A DNA stretch of 38,270 nt from Methylobacter sp. (GTDB taxonomy: Bacteria; Pseudomonadota; Gammaproteobacteria; Methylococcales; Methylomonadaceae), in assembly GCA_030655535.1 (NCBI GenBank), contig JAURVK010000034.1, forward strand, positions 1-38,270, written 5' to 3'. The notes below the pieces were generated by a model. That model saw nothing but the letters and a program-made list of their open reading frames with translations. It ran no database searches and was not told the origin of the DNA. The translations under genes and the position numbers were made by a program. Positions 7,297-15,964 of this stretch are shown here, piece by piece (position 1 is the stretch's first letter; the number at the start of each line of letters is the position of its first letter).

Positions 7297-9219
7297 TTGA
7301 CGAAATTAGAAAAATTTTTCAGCAGTGACGGCGGCTTATCCGAGGTAATCCCAGGCTATCAGCCACGAGCGGCTCAAGTTGAAATGGCCGAGGCGATTGC
7401 TCATGCTATCGAAGCCAATCAGCATTTAATTGCCGAAGCCGGAACCGGAACCGGCAAGACTTTTGCCTATTTGGTACCCGCTATTTTATCCGGCAAAAAA
7501 GTCATTATTTCGACCGGCACTAAAAATCTTCAGGATCAGCTGTTTAACAAAGATTTGCCGATTATCCGCAAGGCGATCAAAACACCGTTTATTGCTGCGC
7601 TGTTAAAAGGCCGCAGCAATTATCTATGTACCTATCGGCTGAAAAACGCGTTAACGTCTACACTGGGTTTTAGCAAGGAAGATGCCGTGGCCCTGGCAAG
7701 AATCCAATCCTGGTCGAAACGCACCCTTACCGGCGATACCTCGGAAATGTCCGAGGTGGCCGAGGCCGATCCGGTCTGGTATCAGGCGACTTCGTCAATC
7801 GATAATTGCCTGGGGCAGGATTGCCCGGATTACGCCGACTGTTTTCTGGTCAAGGCCAGAAAAAAAGCGCAGGAAAGCGAAATTCTGGTGGTTAATCATC
7901 ATTTGCTGTGCGCCGACTGGTCGATACGCGACAGCGGTTTCGGCGAGTTATTGCCCAATGCCGAGGTGGTGATTATCGACGAGGCGCATCAATTGGCCGA
8001 TACGGCGTCCAATTTTTTAGGCATTAGTATCAGCGCCAAACAGCTGAATGATCTGGCGAAAGACGCGTTGATGGAATATTTTAAAGATGCCACCGATATA
8101 CCTGCCTTGCGTACCGCCTGTGAAGACCTGGAACATGAGGTTAAAGATTTAAGGCTGGCGTTCGGCATCGAGCTTAAACGCGGCGATTGGCAGGACATCG
8201 AAAACAATCCGAAAATAGCGGCGAACTTGACTGCGGTTAAAGAACAGCTACAGCGCTTGGCCGATCAACTGGAGTTGGCCTCGGTTAAAACCAAAGGCCT
8301 GGACTCGTGTTTTAAACGCGCCGACGAACTGGTGCAGCAGCTAAAGATTATTCTCGAAGACAACAGCGGCAAATGGATACGCTGGTATGAAACTTATAAA
8401 AACACCTTTACCTTGAGCCGGACGCCGCTGGATATAGCAGCAGAATTCCGCTCTTTTATGCAGCAACATCAGGCGGCGTGGATTTTTACCTCGGCGACCT
8501 TAAGCGTGGCCAACAAGTTCGATCATTTCGCCAATAACCTGGGGCTTAGCAATGCGACCGGCGAAAGTTGGGGCAGTCCTTTCGATTTTGCCCATCAATC
8601 GCTGTTTTATCATCCCAAAGGCTTGCCGCAGCCTAATGATCCCGAATTTATCCCGACCATTGTCGAGTTTGCGGTGCCGGTGTTGCAGGCCAGCAAAGGC
8701 AGGGCGTTTTTTCTGTTTACCAGTCATCGCGCGCTGAAACAGGCGGCTGAATTGCTGGAGAAAAAAATCGATTTTCCGCTGCTGATTCAGGGCAGTCGAC
8801 CCAAAGCTTTATTGCTGGAGCAGTTTAAAGAAGCGGGCAATGCCGTGTTGCTGGGCACATCGAGTTTTTGGGAAGGCGTGGATGTCAGGGGCGAAGCCTT
8901 ATCCTGCGTCATTATCGACAAACTGCCTTTTGCGTCCCCGGGCGATCCGGTATTAAAAGCCAGATTAGATGCGATGACCAAGCAGGGGCGAAACTCGTTT
9001 TTCGAATACCAGCTGCCCACCGCCGTGATTGCGTTAAGGCAGGGCATAGGCCGTTTGATCCGCGACGTAACGGATCGGGGGGTGTTGATGGTCTGCGATC
9101 CTAGATTGTTAAAGAAATCATACGGGCAGATATTTTTAGACAGCGTACCGGCCATGAAACGCACCCGCGATATAGAAGAGGTACGGGCATTTTTTCAGGA
9201 CGAGTCGTTAAAGAAATAG
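7297..9219 (+). CDS. yoaA: ATP-dependent 5'-3' DNA helicase YoaA (DinG/XPD family)
   Basis: The protein has 640 residues, close to E. coli YoaA. Walker A is EAGTGTGKT at 47-55, the DEAH box is at 228-231, and motif VI reads QGIGRLIR near residue 585. Four cysteines, C111, C171, C176 and C182, have the spacing of the XPD-type 4Fe-4S cluster between motifs I and II. YoaA is a superfamily 2 helicase that in E. coli works with the HolC clamp-loader subunit on stalled forks. The start is a TTG at 7297 preceded by AGAGCAAGAG; no better ATG gives the full motif Ia region. tsaB follows 241 bp later in the same order as in E. coli, but a long hairpin separates them, so co-transcription is uncertain. 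Confidence 0.93.
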   Translation: MTKLEKFFSSDGGLSEVIPGYQPRAAQVEMAEAIAHAIEANQHLIAEAGTGTGKTFAYLVPAILSGKKVIISTGTKNLQDQLFNKDLPIIRKAIKTPFIAALLKGRSNYLCTYRLKNALTSTLGFSKEDAVALARIQSWSKRTLTGDTSEMSEVAEADPVWYQATSSIDNCLGQDCPDYADCFLVKARKKAQESEILVVNHHLLCADWSIRDSGFGELLPNAEVVIIDEAHQLADTASNFLGISISAKQLNDLAKDALMEYFKDATDIPALRTACEDLEHEVKDLRLAFGIELKRGDWQDIENNPKIAANLTAVKEQLQRLADQLELASVKTKGLDSCFKRADELVQQLKIILEDNSGKWIRWYETYKNTFTLSRTPLDIAAEFRSFMQQHQAAWIFTSATLSVANKFDHFANNLGLSNATGESWGSPFDFAHQSLFYHPKGLPQPNDPEFIPTIVEFAVPVLQASKGRAFFLFTSHRALKQAAELLEKKIDFPLLIQGSRPKALLLEQFKEAGNAVLLGTSSFWEGVDVRGEALSCVIIDKLPFASPGDPVLKARLDAMTKQGRNSFFEYQLPTAVIALRQGIGRLIRDVTDRGVLMVCDPRLLKKSYGQIFLDSVPAMKRTRDIEEVRAFFQDESLKK

Positions 9220-9290
9220 AACGCGGATTTGGCAGATGGGCGCGGATAAAAAAATTATCGATGAAGTTATTAGGTTTAGGCAAAACAGAA

Positions 9291-9356
9291 GGAGTGCAAG
9301 CTTCGCCTAAAGCGCCTACTTTTGGTGCTTGTACTTGCAGGCGAAGCCTGCACTCC
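9291..9356. repeat. Long imperfect hairpin between yoaA and tsaB
   Basis: GGAGTGCAAGCTTCGCCT at 9291-9308 pairs with AGGCGAAGCCTGCACTCC at 9339-9356 with one mismatch in 18. Inside, AAGCGCC and GGTGCTT continue the stem with one G-T wobble, leaving a small loop. It lacks a T-run, so it is more like a REP/MITE-type element than a simple terminator. The preceding stretch (about 9219-9250) has GCGGATTTGGCAGATGGGCG, related in style to the GCTGATGACGCTGAT repeat near 29.4 kb. Confidence 0.75.
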
Positions 9357-9460
9357 GATAGCCACGGATAAGACATGCATGGCACCTCCTACGCATCAGT
9401 GTCATCCTTATACTGATAAAATCAGCATCTGCTGAGAAATTACCAAGAAGAGACCGAACA

Positions 9461-10144
9461 ATGAAATTACTGGCAGTAGAAACATCGACCGAAGCCTGCT
9501 CGGCAGCGCTGTTTATTGATGGCGAGGTGTTTGAACGTTATGAACTGGCACCCAAAGTACATACCAGGCTGATTTTGCCGATGATCGATTCATTAATGGT
9601 CGAAGCGGGCTTAAAGCCGCAACAACTTGATGCGCTGGCGTTCAGTCGCGGTCCCGGCTCGTTTACCGGCGTACGTATCGCTACCGGCGTGATCCAGGGC
9701 ATCGCCTTGGGCGCAGATTTGCCGGTAGTCCCCGTGTCCACCTTGGCGGCTATTGCCCAGGACTTTTTCGATCACAATGAGGATAATGTCGCCTTTGTCG
9801 CGATGGATGCGCGCATGGAGGAGATTTTCTGGGGCGTTTATCGACGCGATGCACTAGGCTATGCCGAACTGATCGGCTTTGAGACCGTGACTCCGGCTGA
9901 CGCGGTTGAGTTCCCCGATCTGACCGGCGTAGGTATCGGTTCAGGCTGGGGCGTTTATCATCAGGAATTAACGACTCGCCTGGCTGGACTCGTTAGTCGC
10001 TATGAAGCCGACAGGCTGCCCAGAGCCGGTGCGATTGTGCGATTAGGCGCGCGAGGCTTCGAACAAGGCTTGGCCGTTGCCGTCGAACAGGCCATGCCGG
10101 TTTATTTGCGGGATAAGGTGGCTAAGAAAGAATCTGAGCGGTGA
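9461..10144 (+). CDS. tsaB: tRNA threonylcarbamoyladenosine biosynthesis protein TsaB
   Basis: The 227-residue protein begins MKLLAVETSTEACSAAL, the ASKHA-fold opening of TsaB, and contains SRGPGSFTGVRIATGVIQGIA (about residues 63-84, given here in two overlapping parts as SRGPGSFTGVRIATG and GVIQGIA), the family signature. TsaB is the scaffold that binds TsaD and, with TsaE, transfers threonylcarbamoyl to A37 of tRNAs reading ANN codons. It is cytoplasmic and essential in many bacteria. Length agrees with E. coli TsaB (231). The neighbourhood with yoaA is the conserved gammaproteobacterial one. No oddities in the sequence. Confidence 0.95.
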   Translation: MKLLAVETSTEACSAALFIDGEVFERYELAPKVHTRLILPMIDSLMVEAGLKPQQLDALAFSRGPGSFTGVRIATGVIQGIALGADLPVVPVSTLAAIAQDFFDHNEDNVAFVAMDARMEEIFWGVYRRDALGYAELIGFETVTPADAVEFPDLTGVGIGSGWGVYHQELTTRLAGLVSRYEADRLPRAGAIVRLGARGFEQGLAVAVEQAMPVYLRDKVAKKESER

Positions 10145-10165
10145 TTTGAGTTGAGAGGGGGGCGA

Positions 10166-10349
10166 AAGTTATATAGGTACGCATCACGCCATTTTCCAAG
10201 CACCATCAAAAATCTTGTAGGGTGTTTTTAATTAGTACTTTGATTTCATGTTGCTCCATGTACGCCGTAGCTGCCATCCGGTGTTTTGTATTGACCCAAG
10301 CGATAGCGGGTATTGAAGGTTTTAAGCGCGATGTCCTGAATGATAACCT
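10166..10349 (-). pseudogene. Possible decayed short gene, minus strand
   Basis: On the minus strand, consecutive frames read VIIQDIALKTFNTRYRLGQY then KTPDGSY, after one shift MEQHEIKVLIKNTLQDF, and after a stop and another shift DGAWKMA followed by a stop. The composition looks protein-like and charged, and the breaks look like frameshifts rather than random sequence. I do not recognise a family. It sits between tsaB and glgP. Treat as tentative. Confidence 0.3.
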
Positions 10350-10429
10350 TCCTGCCTGTATGTGCTCTACCGTACCGACTACAGTTAAGTTTTGCCGCTA
10401 AAGTATTTTCCGGTCATAAAGGAGAAAAT

Positions 10430-12973
10430 ATGAGCAAACAAACGCGCACCAGTCACCCGATATACAGTCTTCTTCCCACCGAAGTTGAGGGCTTCGATGC
10501 TCTGGCGGAGCTGGCGCTGGATATGCGCTGGTCGTGGAGTCATGCCACCGACCAGGTATGGCAGCAACTTGATCCAGAACTATGGAAACTCACGCAGAAT
10601 CCCTGGGTAGTTCTACAGACAGTGTCTCGCGACCAAATAGAGCATGTGTTGGCCGATCCCGTTTTTCGCAAGGTCGTTGATGATCTGGTACAGACCAGAC
10701 GGCAAGCTATGGAAACGCCCGCCTGGTTTCAGCAACATTATCCGCAGGTTCCGTTAACCTGCGTTGCCTATTTCAGCATGGAATTCATGTTGAGCGAAGC
10801 GCTGCCCATTTATTCAGGCGGTCTCGGCAATGTGGCCGGCGATCAGCTTAAAGCCGCCAGCGATCTTGGCGTACCGGTAGTCGGCGTGGGACTGCTTTAC
10901 CAACAAGGCTATTTTCGCCAAGTGATCGACAAGAACGGAGCACAACAGGCCCTGTTCCCGTATAACGACCCCGGACAGTTGCCGATAACACCGTTGCGCC
11001 AAGCCGACGGCGAGTGGTTGCGGCTGGAAATAGCCTTGCCCGGTTACTCGGTCTGGCTACGGGTCTGGCAGGCTCAGGTCGGCAGAGTAAAACTTTACCT
11101 GCTGGACAGCAATGATGCGGCAAACTTCCCCGCTCATCGGGGGATTACCAGCGAACTGTATGGCGGCGGGCCGGAGCTGCGCATCAAGCAGGAACTGTTG
11201 CTCGGGATTGGCGGCTGGCGGCTGCTGGGTGCGCTGGATATTCATCCTGAAGTCTGTCACCTGAATGAAGGCCATGCAGCCTTCGCGGTGTTGGAGCGCG
11301 CCCGCAGTTTCATGAAAGAGACTGCGCTGTCCTTCCATGACGCTCTGGCCATCACCCGAGCCGGAAACCTGTTCACCACCCACACGGCAGTAGCCGCCGG
11401 ATTCGACCGTTTCGATCCGCCCCTTATCGAACAATACCTCGGCGGTTATGCCAAGGATCTCGGACTGACATTCCATGATTTGCTGGCCTTAGGCCGCCAG
11501 AACCCGGACGACGCGTCGGAAAAATTCAATATGGCCTATCTGGCAATCCGCGGCAGCGGGGCGGTAAATGGGGTAAGTCGCTTACATGGCAAAGTCAGTC
11601 GACACCTGTTTGCGCCTCTTTTTCCCCACTGGCCGGTGAACGAAGTGCCCGTCGGACACGTAACCAACGGCGTGCACATGCCGACCTGGGACTCGGCCCC
11701 GGCCGATGAGCTGTGGACGGAAGCCTGCGGAAAAGACCGCTGGCTGAGGCCGACGGAAACCATGGATCAAGATATCCGCCGTATTTCAGACATCAGGCTC
11801 TGGCAATTTCGTGCCGACGCCGGTAAGTCTTTGGTTGAATACGCCCGCGAGCGATTATCCCGGCAACTGGCCGCTTCCGGCGAGTCTCCCGAGGCGGTGG
11901 AGGAAGCGAAACATCTATTTAATCCTACCGCATTGACCCTGGGTTTTGCGCGCCGCTTCGCAACCTACAAGAGACCGAACCTGCTGCTGCACAACCCGGA
12001 GCGACTGCTCCGTCTGTTATCCAATGCCGAGCGACCGGTGCAACTCATCCTTGCCGGCAAGGCTCATCCGGCAGACTTGGAGGGGCAGGCCCTGATTCAG
12101 CAGTGGACTCGTTTCATCCGACGCCCCGAGGCACGCCCTCATATCATTTTCCTGAGCGACTATGACATGCATTTGACTGAGCAGTTGGTGCAGGGCGTGG
12201 ATGTCTGGATCAACACGCCCAGGCGGCCCTGGGAAGCCTGCGGAACCAGCGGCATGAAGGTGCTGGTCAATGGCGGCATCAATCTATCGGAGTTGGACGG
12301 CTGGTGGGCGGAAGCCTACACACCTGAGGTGGGTTGGGCGTTGGGGGACGGCCAGGAGCATGACCACGATCCTGCCTGGGACGCGGTCGAAGCCGACGCA
12401 CTCTACGACTTGCTTGAACACGAGGTGATCCCCGAATTCTACAGCGTCGATGAACGAGGTATTCCCACAGGCTGGGTGGCGCGAATGAGAGAAAGCATGG
12501 CGCAATTGACCCCGCGTTTCTCCGACAACCGCACGGTACGCGAATACACCGAGCAACATTATCTCCCGGCTGCGGCCGCCTATCAATTGCGCATTGCCAA
12601 TAAAGGCGCAATCGGCATGCAAATGATCGAATGGCAGCGGAGTCTGGAACAGAAATGGGCCGCGCTACACTTCGTAGAAGTCGAGGTAGAGACTGACGGC
12701 GAGCAACACTTATTTGAAGTTCAAGTATATCTCGGCGACCTTAATCCGGAGGCCGTGCGGATTGAACTTTATGCTGATGGCGTCGGCGATAACGCAGCGG
12801 AGCGAGTAGATATGAAGCGCGTACGAGAACCGGACGATGCGCAGGGCAGCTACATTTACAGTGCGGCAGTGTCAGTAACTCGCCCCGCAAACGATTATAC
12901 GGCGCGAATAATACCGCACTGCGACGGTGTTGCGATCCCATTGGAAGTTTCTCACATCCTGTGGCAGCGCTGA
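10430..12973 (+). CDS. glgP: Alpha-glucan (glycogen/maltodextrin) phosphorylase, GT35, DUF3417-type
   Basis: The protein of 847 residues belongs to the GT35 phosphorylases that carry an N-terminal DUF3417 region (about 20-130, with ALDMRWSWSHATDQVWQ). The catalytic core shows FSMEFMLSEALPIYSGGLG, VCHLNEGHAAF, TNGVHMPTW, FARRFATYKR and WINTPRRPWEACGTSGMK, in which the PLP-binding lysine is about K610, followed by VNGGINLSELDGWW. The enzyme cuts alpha-1,4-glucan with phosphate to yield glucose 1-phosphate, mobilising glycogen. I chose the ATG at 10430 because AAAGGAGAAAAT lies directly upstream; the reading frame is open 30 codons further, but that extension has no ribosome site and is not family-like. 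It is more GC-rich than its neighbours in places. No other glycogen gene is adjacent. Confidence 0.93.
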   Translation: MSKQTRTSHPIYSLLPTEVEGFDALAELALDMRWSWSHATDQVWQQLDPELWKLTQNPWVVLQTVSRDQIEHVLADPVFRKVVDDLVQTRRQAMETPAWFQQHYPQVPLTCVAYFSMEFMLSEALPIYSGGLGNVAGDQLKAASDLGVPVVGVGLLYQQGYFRQVIDKNGAQQALFPYNDPGQLPITPLRQADGEWLRLEIALPGYSVWLRVWQAQVGRVKLYLLDSNDAANFPAHRGITSELYGGGPELRIKQELLLGIGGWRLLGALDIHPEVCHLNEGHAAFAVLERARSFMKETALSFHDALAITRAGNLFTTHTAVAAGFDRFDPPLIEQYLGGYAKDLGLTFHDLLALGRQNPDDASEKFNMAYLAIRGSGAVNGVSRLHGKVSRHLFAPLFPHWPVNEVPVGHVTNGVHMPTWDSAPADELWTEACGKDRWLRPTETMDQDIRRISDIRLWQFRADAGKSLVEYARERLSRQLAASGESPEAVEEAKHLFNPTALTLGFARRFATYKRPNLLLHNPERLLRLLSNAERPVQLILAGKAHPADLEGQALIQQWTRFIRRPEARPHIIFLSDYDMHLTEQLVQGVDVWINTPRRPWEACGTSGMKVLVNGGINLSELDGWWAEAYTPEVGWALGDGQEHDHDPAWDAVEADALYDLLEHEVIPEFYSVDERGIPTGWVARMRESMAQLTPRFSDNRTVREYTEQHYLPAAAAYQLRIANKGAIGMQMIEWQRSLEQKWAALHFVEVEVETDGEQHLFEVQVYLGDLNPEAVRIELYADGVGDNAAERVDMKRVREPDDAQGSYIYSAAVSVTRPANDYTARIIPHCDGVAIPLEVSHILWQR

Positions 12974-13034
12974 TTGCTAAGCATAACGGTTGATCCGCGA
13001 AAGCCCAAAGTAGGCGACACGAAAAAAACAGTCG

Positions 13035-13083
13035 AAAGAATCGTGTGGCGAAGTTAATTCGTGCTTCTCGTGGACGATTCTTT
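13035..13083. repeat. Inverted repeat after glgP (cacgaaa / ttcgtgg family)
   Basis: AAAGAATCGT at 13035-13044 pairs perfectly with ACGATTCTTT at 13074-13083. Around it are ACACGAAAAAAACAG and TTCTCGTGGACGATTC, similar to the repeat at 17558-17634, which also ends in TTCGTGGACGAT. It may act as a terminator for glgP. Confidence 0.6.
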
Positions 13084-13144
13084 TGGTAGATCCATTATTG
13101 GAAATCACCTAAATAAATAATTAACCGGGAAAGGAATATACGCT

Positions 13145-13297
13145 ATGAACGAACACGAACATACAGTCAAAGACGAACCGGCAACAACGCCGACCCACTA
13201 TAGGGAGGAAGGCCGTCCGCAAGAGTTGCCATTTATCAACTTAACAAATTCACTTTCTGCAAAAATATCTGCATTATTCTCCACCCTATCCAGATAG
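13145..13297 (+). pseudogene. Probable truncated gene start downstream of glgP
   Basis: A well-formed ribosome site (GGGAAAGGAATATACGCT) precedes an ATG that opens a 50-codon frame beginning MNEHEHTVKDEPATTPTHYR. The first ~22 residues look like a genuine acidic N-terminus. From about 13198 onward the frame runs antisense through the end of the deformylase gene, where it has no meaning of its own. The simplest reading is that the gene once continued past this point and was replaced by the def-ppk block. I do not recognise which gene it was. Confidence 0.4.
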
Positions 13298-13752
13298 GTT
13301 TTACCCTCCAAGTGGTCAACTTCATGTTGAAATATTCTTGCCGCAAACCCGCTGAGCTTAGCCTCCACCAAGCCGCCCTGTCGATCTGTATAGCGGATCA
13401 TTATGTCCCTATACCTCGGCACTAAGGCGCGTATTCCCGGAATACTCAAACAACCCTCCCAGTCCTTTTCTTGTATTTCCGACAAGGCATCAAAACCAGG
13501 ATTAATCATCACCGTCGGTTCCATCAGCGGAGCAGATGGATAACGAGGCGTAGGTCGCGAGGCCATAATGATAATCTGTTTTGATTGACTGATCTGCGGC
13601 GCTGCAATACCTACGCCTGAAGTCGCCGCCAAGGTAGTCTGCATCGCCTTGATGATCTGTAAAATTTCACCATCATGCACATCGGAAATGATTTGGGCTT
13701 TTTGTCTGAGCACCTGATCGCCTAACTGGGCAATCTCACACACCCTAATCAT
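13198..13752 (-). CDS. def: Peptide deformylase-like metalloprotease
   Basis: The protein has 184 residues and the three deformylase motifs: GVGIAAPQ (46-53), EGCLSIP (99-105, metal ligand C101) and QHEVDHLEG (142-150, ligands H143 and H147, catalytic E144). Peptide deformylase removes the formyl group from nascent N-terminal Met. The gene overlaps the ppk stop by four bases (ATGA), so translation is probably coupled to ppk. This is not the usual def-fmt context, so it may be a second deformylase; the C-terminal ten residues (SCGRPSSL end) look unlike the family and fall at a probable recombination junction. Assignment to the family is firm; its being the housekeeping copy is not. Confidence 0.9.
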   Translation of the reverse strand: MIRVCEIAQLGDQVLRQKAQIISDVHDGEILQIIKAMQTTLAATSGVGIAAPQISQSKQIIIMASRPTPRYPSAPLMEPTVMINPGFDALSEIQEKDWEGCLSIPGIRALVPRYRDIMIRYTDRQGGLVEAKLSGFAARIFQHEVDHLEGKTYLDRVENNADIFAESEFVKLINGNSCGRPSSL

Positions 13753-15836
13753 TGCAGTTCATGCATAAGCACGGCCTGTGCCTGAATCGGTTCTTCATTG
13801 CCGGCTTTTTGCAACTGTTGATAGCTGCCGTCGGACTGTAATATCCAGGCTTGAGTATTATCGTTTAAATACAAATTCAGATCCTGCAAAATTCGGCTTT
13901 GCAATTTTTTATTTTCAACCGGAAAACAAATTTCAACACGCCGGAACATATTGCGATTCATTAAATCAGCACTGGACGCGTAGACCTCCCAGTCGCCGCC
14001 GTTTGCAAACGCATAAACCCGCGCATGCTCCAAAAATCGCCCGATAATGGAACGCACCTCGATATTTTCAGACACGCCTGAAACACCGGGTTTTAAGCAG
14101 CATACCCCTCTGACAATCAATTTAACCTCAACCCCGGCCTGTGACGCGCGGTAAAGAGCCTGAATAGACTGTTCTTCAACAACAGCATTCACTTGAATAA
14201 TTATTTTTGCCGACTTGCCGTTTTTGGCATGACGGATTTCCCGTTCAATTTTATCTATTAAGCCGCTATGCAACGTAAACGGCGACTGCAACAGCTTATT
14301 CAATCGAGTTACTTTACCCAAACTGGTCAATTGGGCAAATACCCGCCGGACATCCTCGCCTAATTCCTTATCGCAGGAAAACAAGCCATAATCGGTGTAA
14401 AGCTGTGCCGTTTTCGGATGATAGTTTCCGGTACCCAAATGTACATAATTACGCAATTGCTTGCCTTCCCGTCTTAACACCAGACACATTTTGGCGTGGG
14501 TTTTATAGCCCACCACGCCATAAACCACATGCACGGCGGCTTCTTGTAATTTGGAGGCCAAATCGATATTGGCTTTTTCATCGAATCGCGCCCTTAATTC
14601 GATAACCACCGTCACCACCTTGCCGGCTCTCGCCGCCTTGATTAAGGCGCTAACAATAGGCGAATCGGCTCCGGTTCGATACAGCGTTTGCTTGATAGCC
14701 AACACGTCAGCGGAAACCGCCGCCTGACGAATAAACTCAACGACCGGTGAAAAGGACTCAAACGGGTGATGCAGCAAAATATCGTGGCGTTTAATCGCCG
14801 CAAAGATGTCTTTGCTGCGTTCCAGTTGTTGCGGTAAAGCGGGTTTAAAGGGGGGGAATTTAAGGTCAGGCCGACCGATCAGATCATTAATTTCCTGAAT
14901 CCTGTTGAGATTGACCGGCCCATTAACCAAAAACAAATGATCCCTGGTCATTTCAAAACGATCCAGCAAAAAGGTGACCGTTTCATCCGGGCATTTGGCG
15001 TCAATCTCCAGACGAACTTCATCGCCGTAATTACGCATAGCCAGCTCACCTTCCACGGCAAGCAATAAATCGTCAATAGCATCGTCATCGACAAAAAAAT
15101 CACTATTCCGGGTAACCCTGAATTGATAGCAACCTTTAACATTCATACCGTTAAATAACTGATCGACAAACGCATGAATAATCGATGATAAAAATACGAA
15201 ATTTGCCGCTCCGCTACCCGTTCCCTCGGCAGGTAATTGAATAATGCGCGGCAAGGCTCTTGGCGCTTGTAAAATTGCCCGACCGCTATTTCTGCCGAAG
15301 GCATCTTTCCCCGTTAAAGAAATAATAAAATTCAAACTCTTGTTGAGTATACGCGGAAATGGATGAGCAGAATCCAGCCCAACCGGCGTTAGAATCGGCA
15401 GCAACTCATCATTAAAATAGGCTTCCAGCCATTTATGCTGCGCTTCGCTCCATTCCTTACGGCGAACAAAGCGAATGTTTTCCTCAGCCAGCTTTGGAAT
15501 CAAAATCTCATTGAGGACTTTATATTGCTCGTCAACCAGTTGGTGGGCATGAACGGCAATCAGCTCCAGCTGTTCATTAGGTGTTAAGCCATCCTGACCG
15601 ATAGCTTTAGGGTTGATAGCCGCCATCTGGATAACACTGGCCACACGAACCTCGAAAAACTCGTCAAGATTGGAACAAGAGATGCACAAATAATTAAGCC
15701 GTTCAAGCAACGGCACTTTTTCATCTTTCGCCTGCGCCAAAACCCGCTTATTGAACTCCAGTAAGCTCAATTCCCGATTAATATAAAGTTCCGGTTTTTG
15801 AAGATCGATTATTTCTTCTATTTCGTTTATGTCCAT
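13749..15836 (-). CDS. ppk1: Polyphosphate kinase 1
   Basis: The protein has 695 residues, typical for PPK1, with the N-terminal domain motif LSLLEFNKRVL (about 24-34) and LDEFFEVRV. The phospholipase-D-like catalytic domains carry the autophosphorylated histidine in KTHAKM (H447) and the second essential histidine in LEHARVY (H604); the spacing of 157 residues equals that of H435 and H592 in the E. coli enzyme. PPK1 reversibly polymerises phosphate from ATP into polyphosphate, at the inner face of the membrane. It is the first gene of a two-gene unit with def. No ppx gene lies beside it. A repeat of the GGCGAAA family lies upstream at 15873-15954 where its promoter should be. Confidence 0.97.
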   Translation of the reverse strand: MDINEIEEIIDLQKPELYINRELSLLEFNKRVLAQAKDEKVPLLERLNYLCISCSNLDEFFEVRVASVIQMAAINPKAIGQDGLTPNEQLELIAVHAHQLVDEQYKVLNEILIPKLAEENIRFVRRKEWSEAQHKWLEAYFNDELLPILTPVGLDSAHPFPRILNKSLNFIISLTGKDAFGRNSGRAILQAPRALPRIIQLPAEGTGSGAANFVFLSSIIHAFVDQLFNGMNVKGCYQFRVTRNSDFFVDDDAIDDLLLAVEGELAMRNYGDEVRLEIDAKCPDETVTFLLDRFEMTRDHLFLVNGPVNLNRIQEINDLIGRPDLKFPPFKPALPQQLERSKDIFAAIKRHDILLHHPFESFSPVVEFIRQAAVSADVLAIKQTLYRTGADSPIVSALIKAARAGKVVTVVIELRARFDEKANIDLASKLQEAAVHVVYGVVGYKTHAKMCLVLRREGKQLRNYVHLGTGNYHPKTAQLYTDYGLFSCDKELGEDVRRVFAQLTSLGKVTRLNKLLQSPFTLHSGLIDKIEREIRHAKNGKSAKIIIQVNAVVEEQSIQALYRASQAGVEVKLIVRGVCCLKPGVSGVSENIEVRSIIGRFLEHARVYAFANGGDWEVYASSADLMNRNMFRRVEICFPVENKKLQSRILQDLNLYLNDNTQAWILQSDGSYQQLQKAGNEEPIQAQAVLMHELQ

Positions 15837-15872
15837 GTTGCGCTCAGATTTAAAATCGGTTGGTATTGTTTT

Positions 15873-15954
15873 AGGCTAAAGGCTAAAAATTGAAAAAAAC
15901 TCTTAAACCTCGATGCAAGCTTTTTTCGCCCTTCGCCCTTCGCCTGTCGTCTTT
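15873..15954. repeat. Inverted short-period repeat, GGCGAAA family, copy 1
   Basis: The left arm is AGGCTAAAGGCTAAA (15873-15887) and the right arm is TTTTTTCGCCCTTCGCCC with TTCGCCTGTCGTCTTT following (15921-15954). The period is 7 bases. It fills the gap between ppk1 and the desulfhydrase-like gene. Confidence 0.7.
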
Positions 15955-15964
15955 AACATTTAAC

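Noticed and set aside
10340-10429. Upstream start for glgP at 10340
   Set aside because: The extra 30 residues have no ribosome site and are not found in the family, while AAAGGAG precedes the ATG at 10430.
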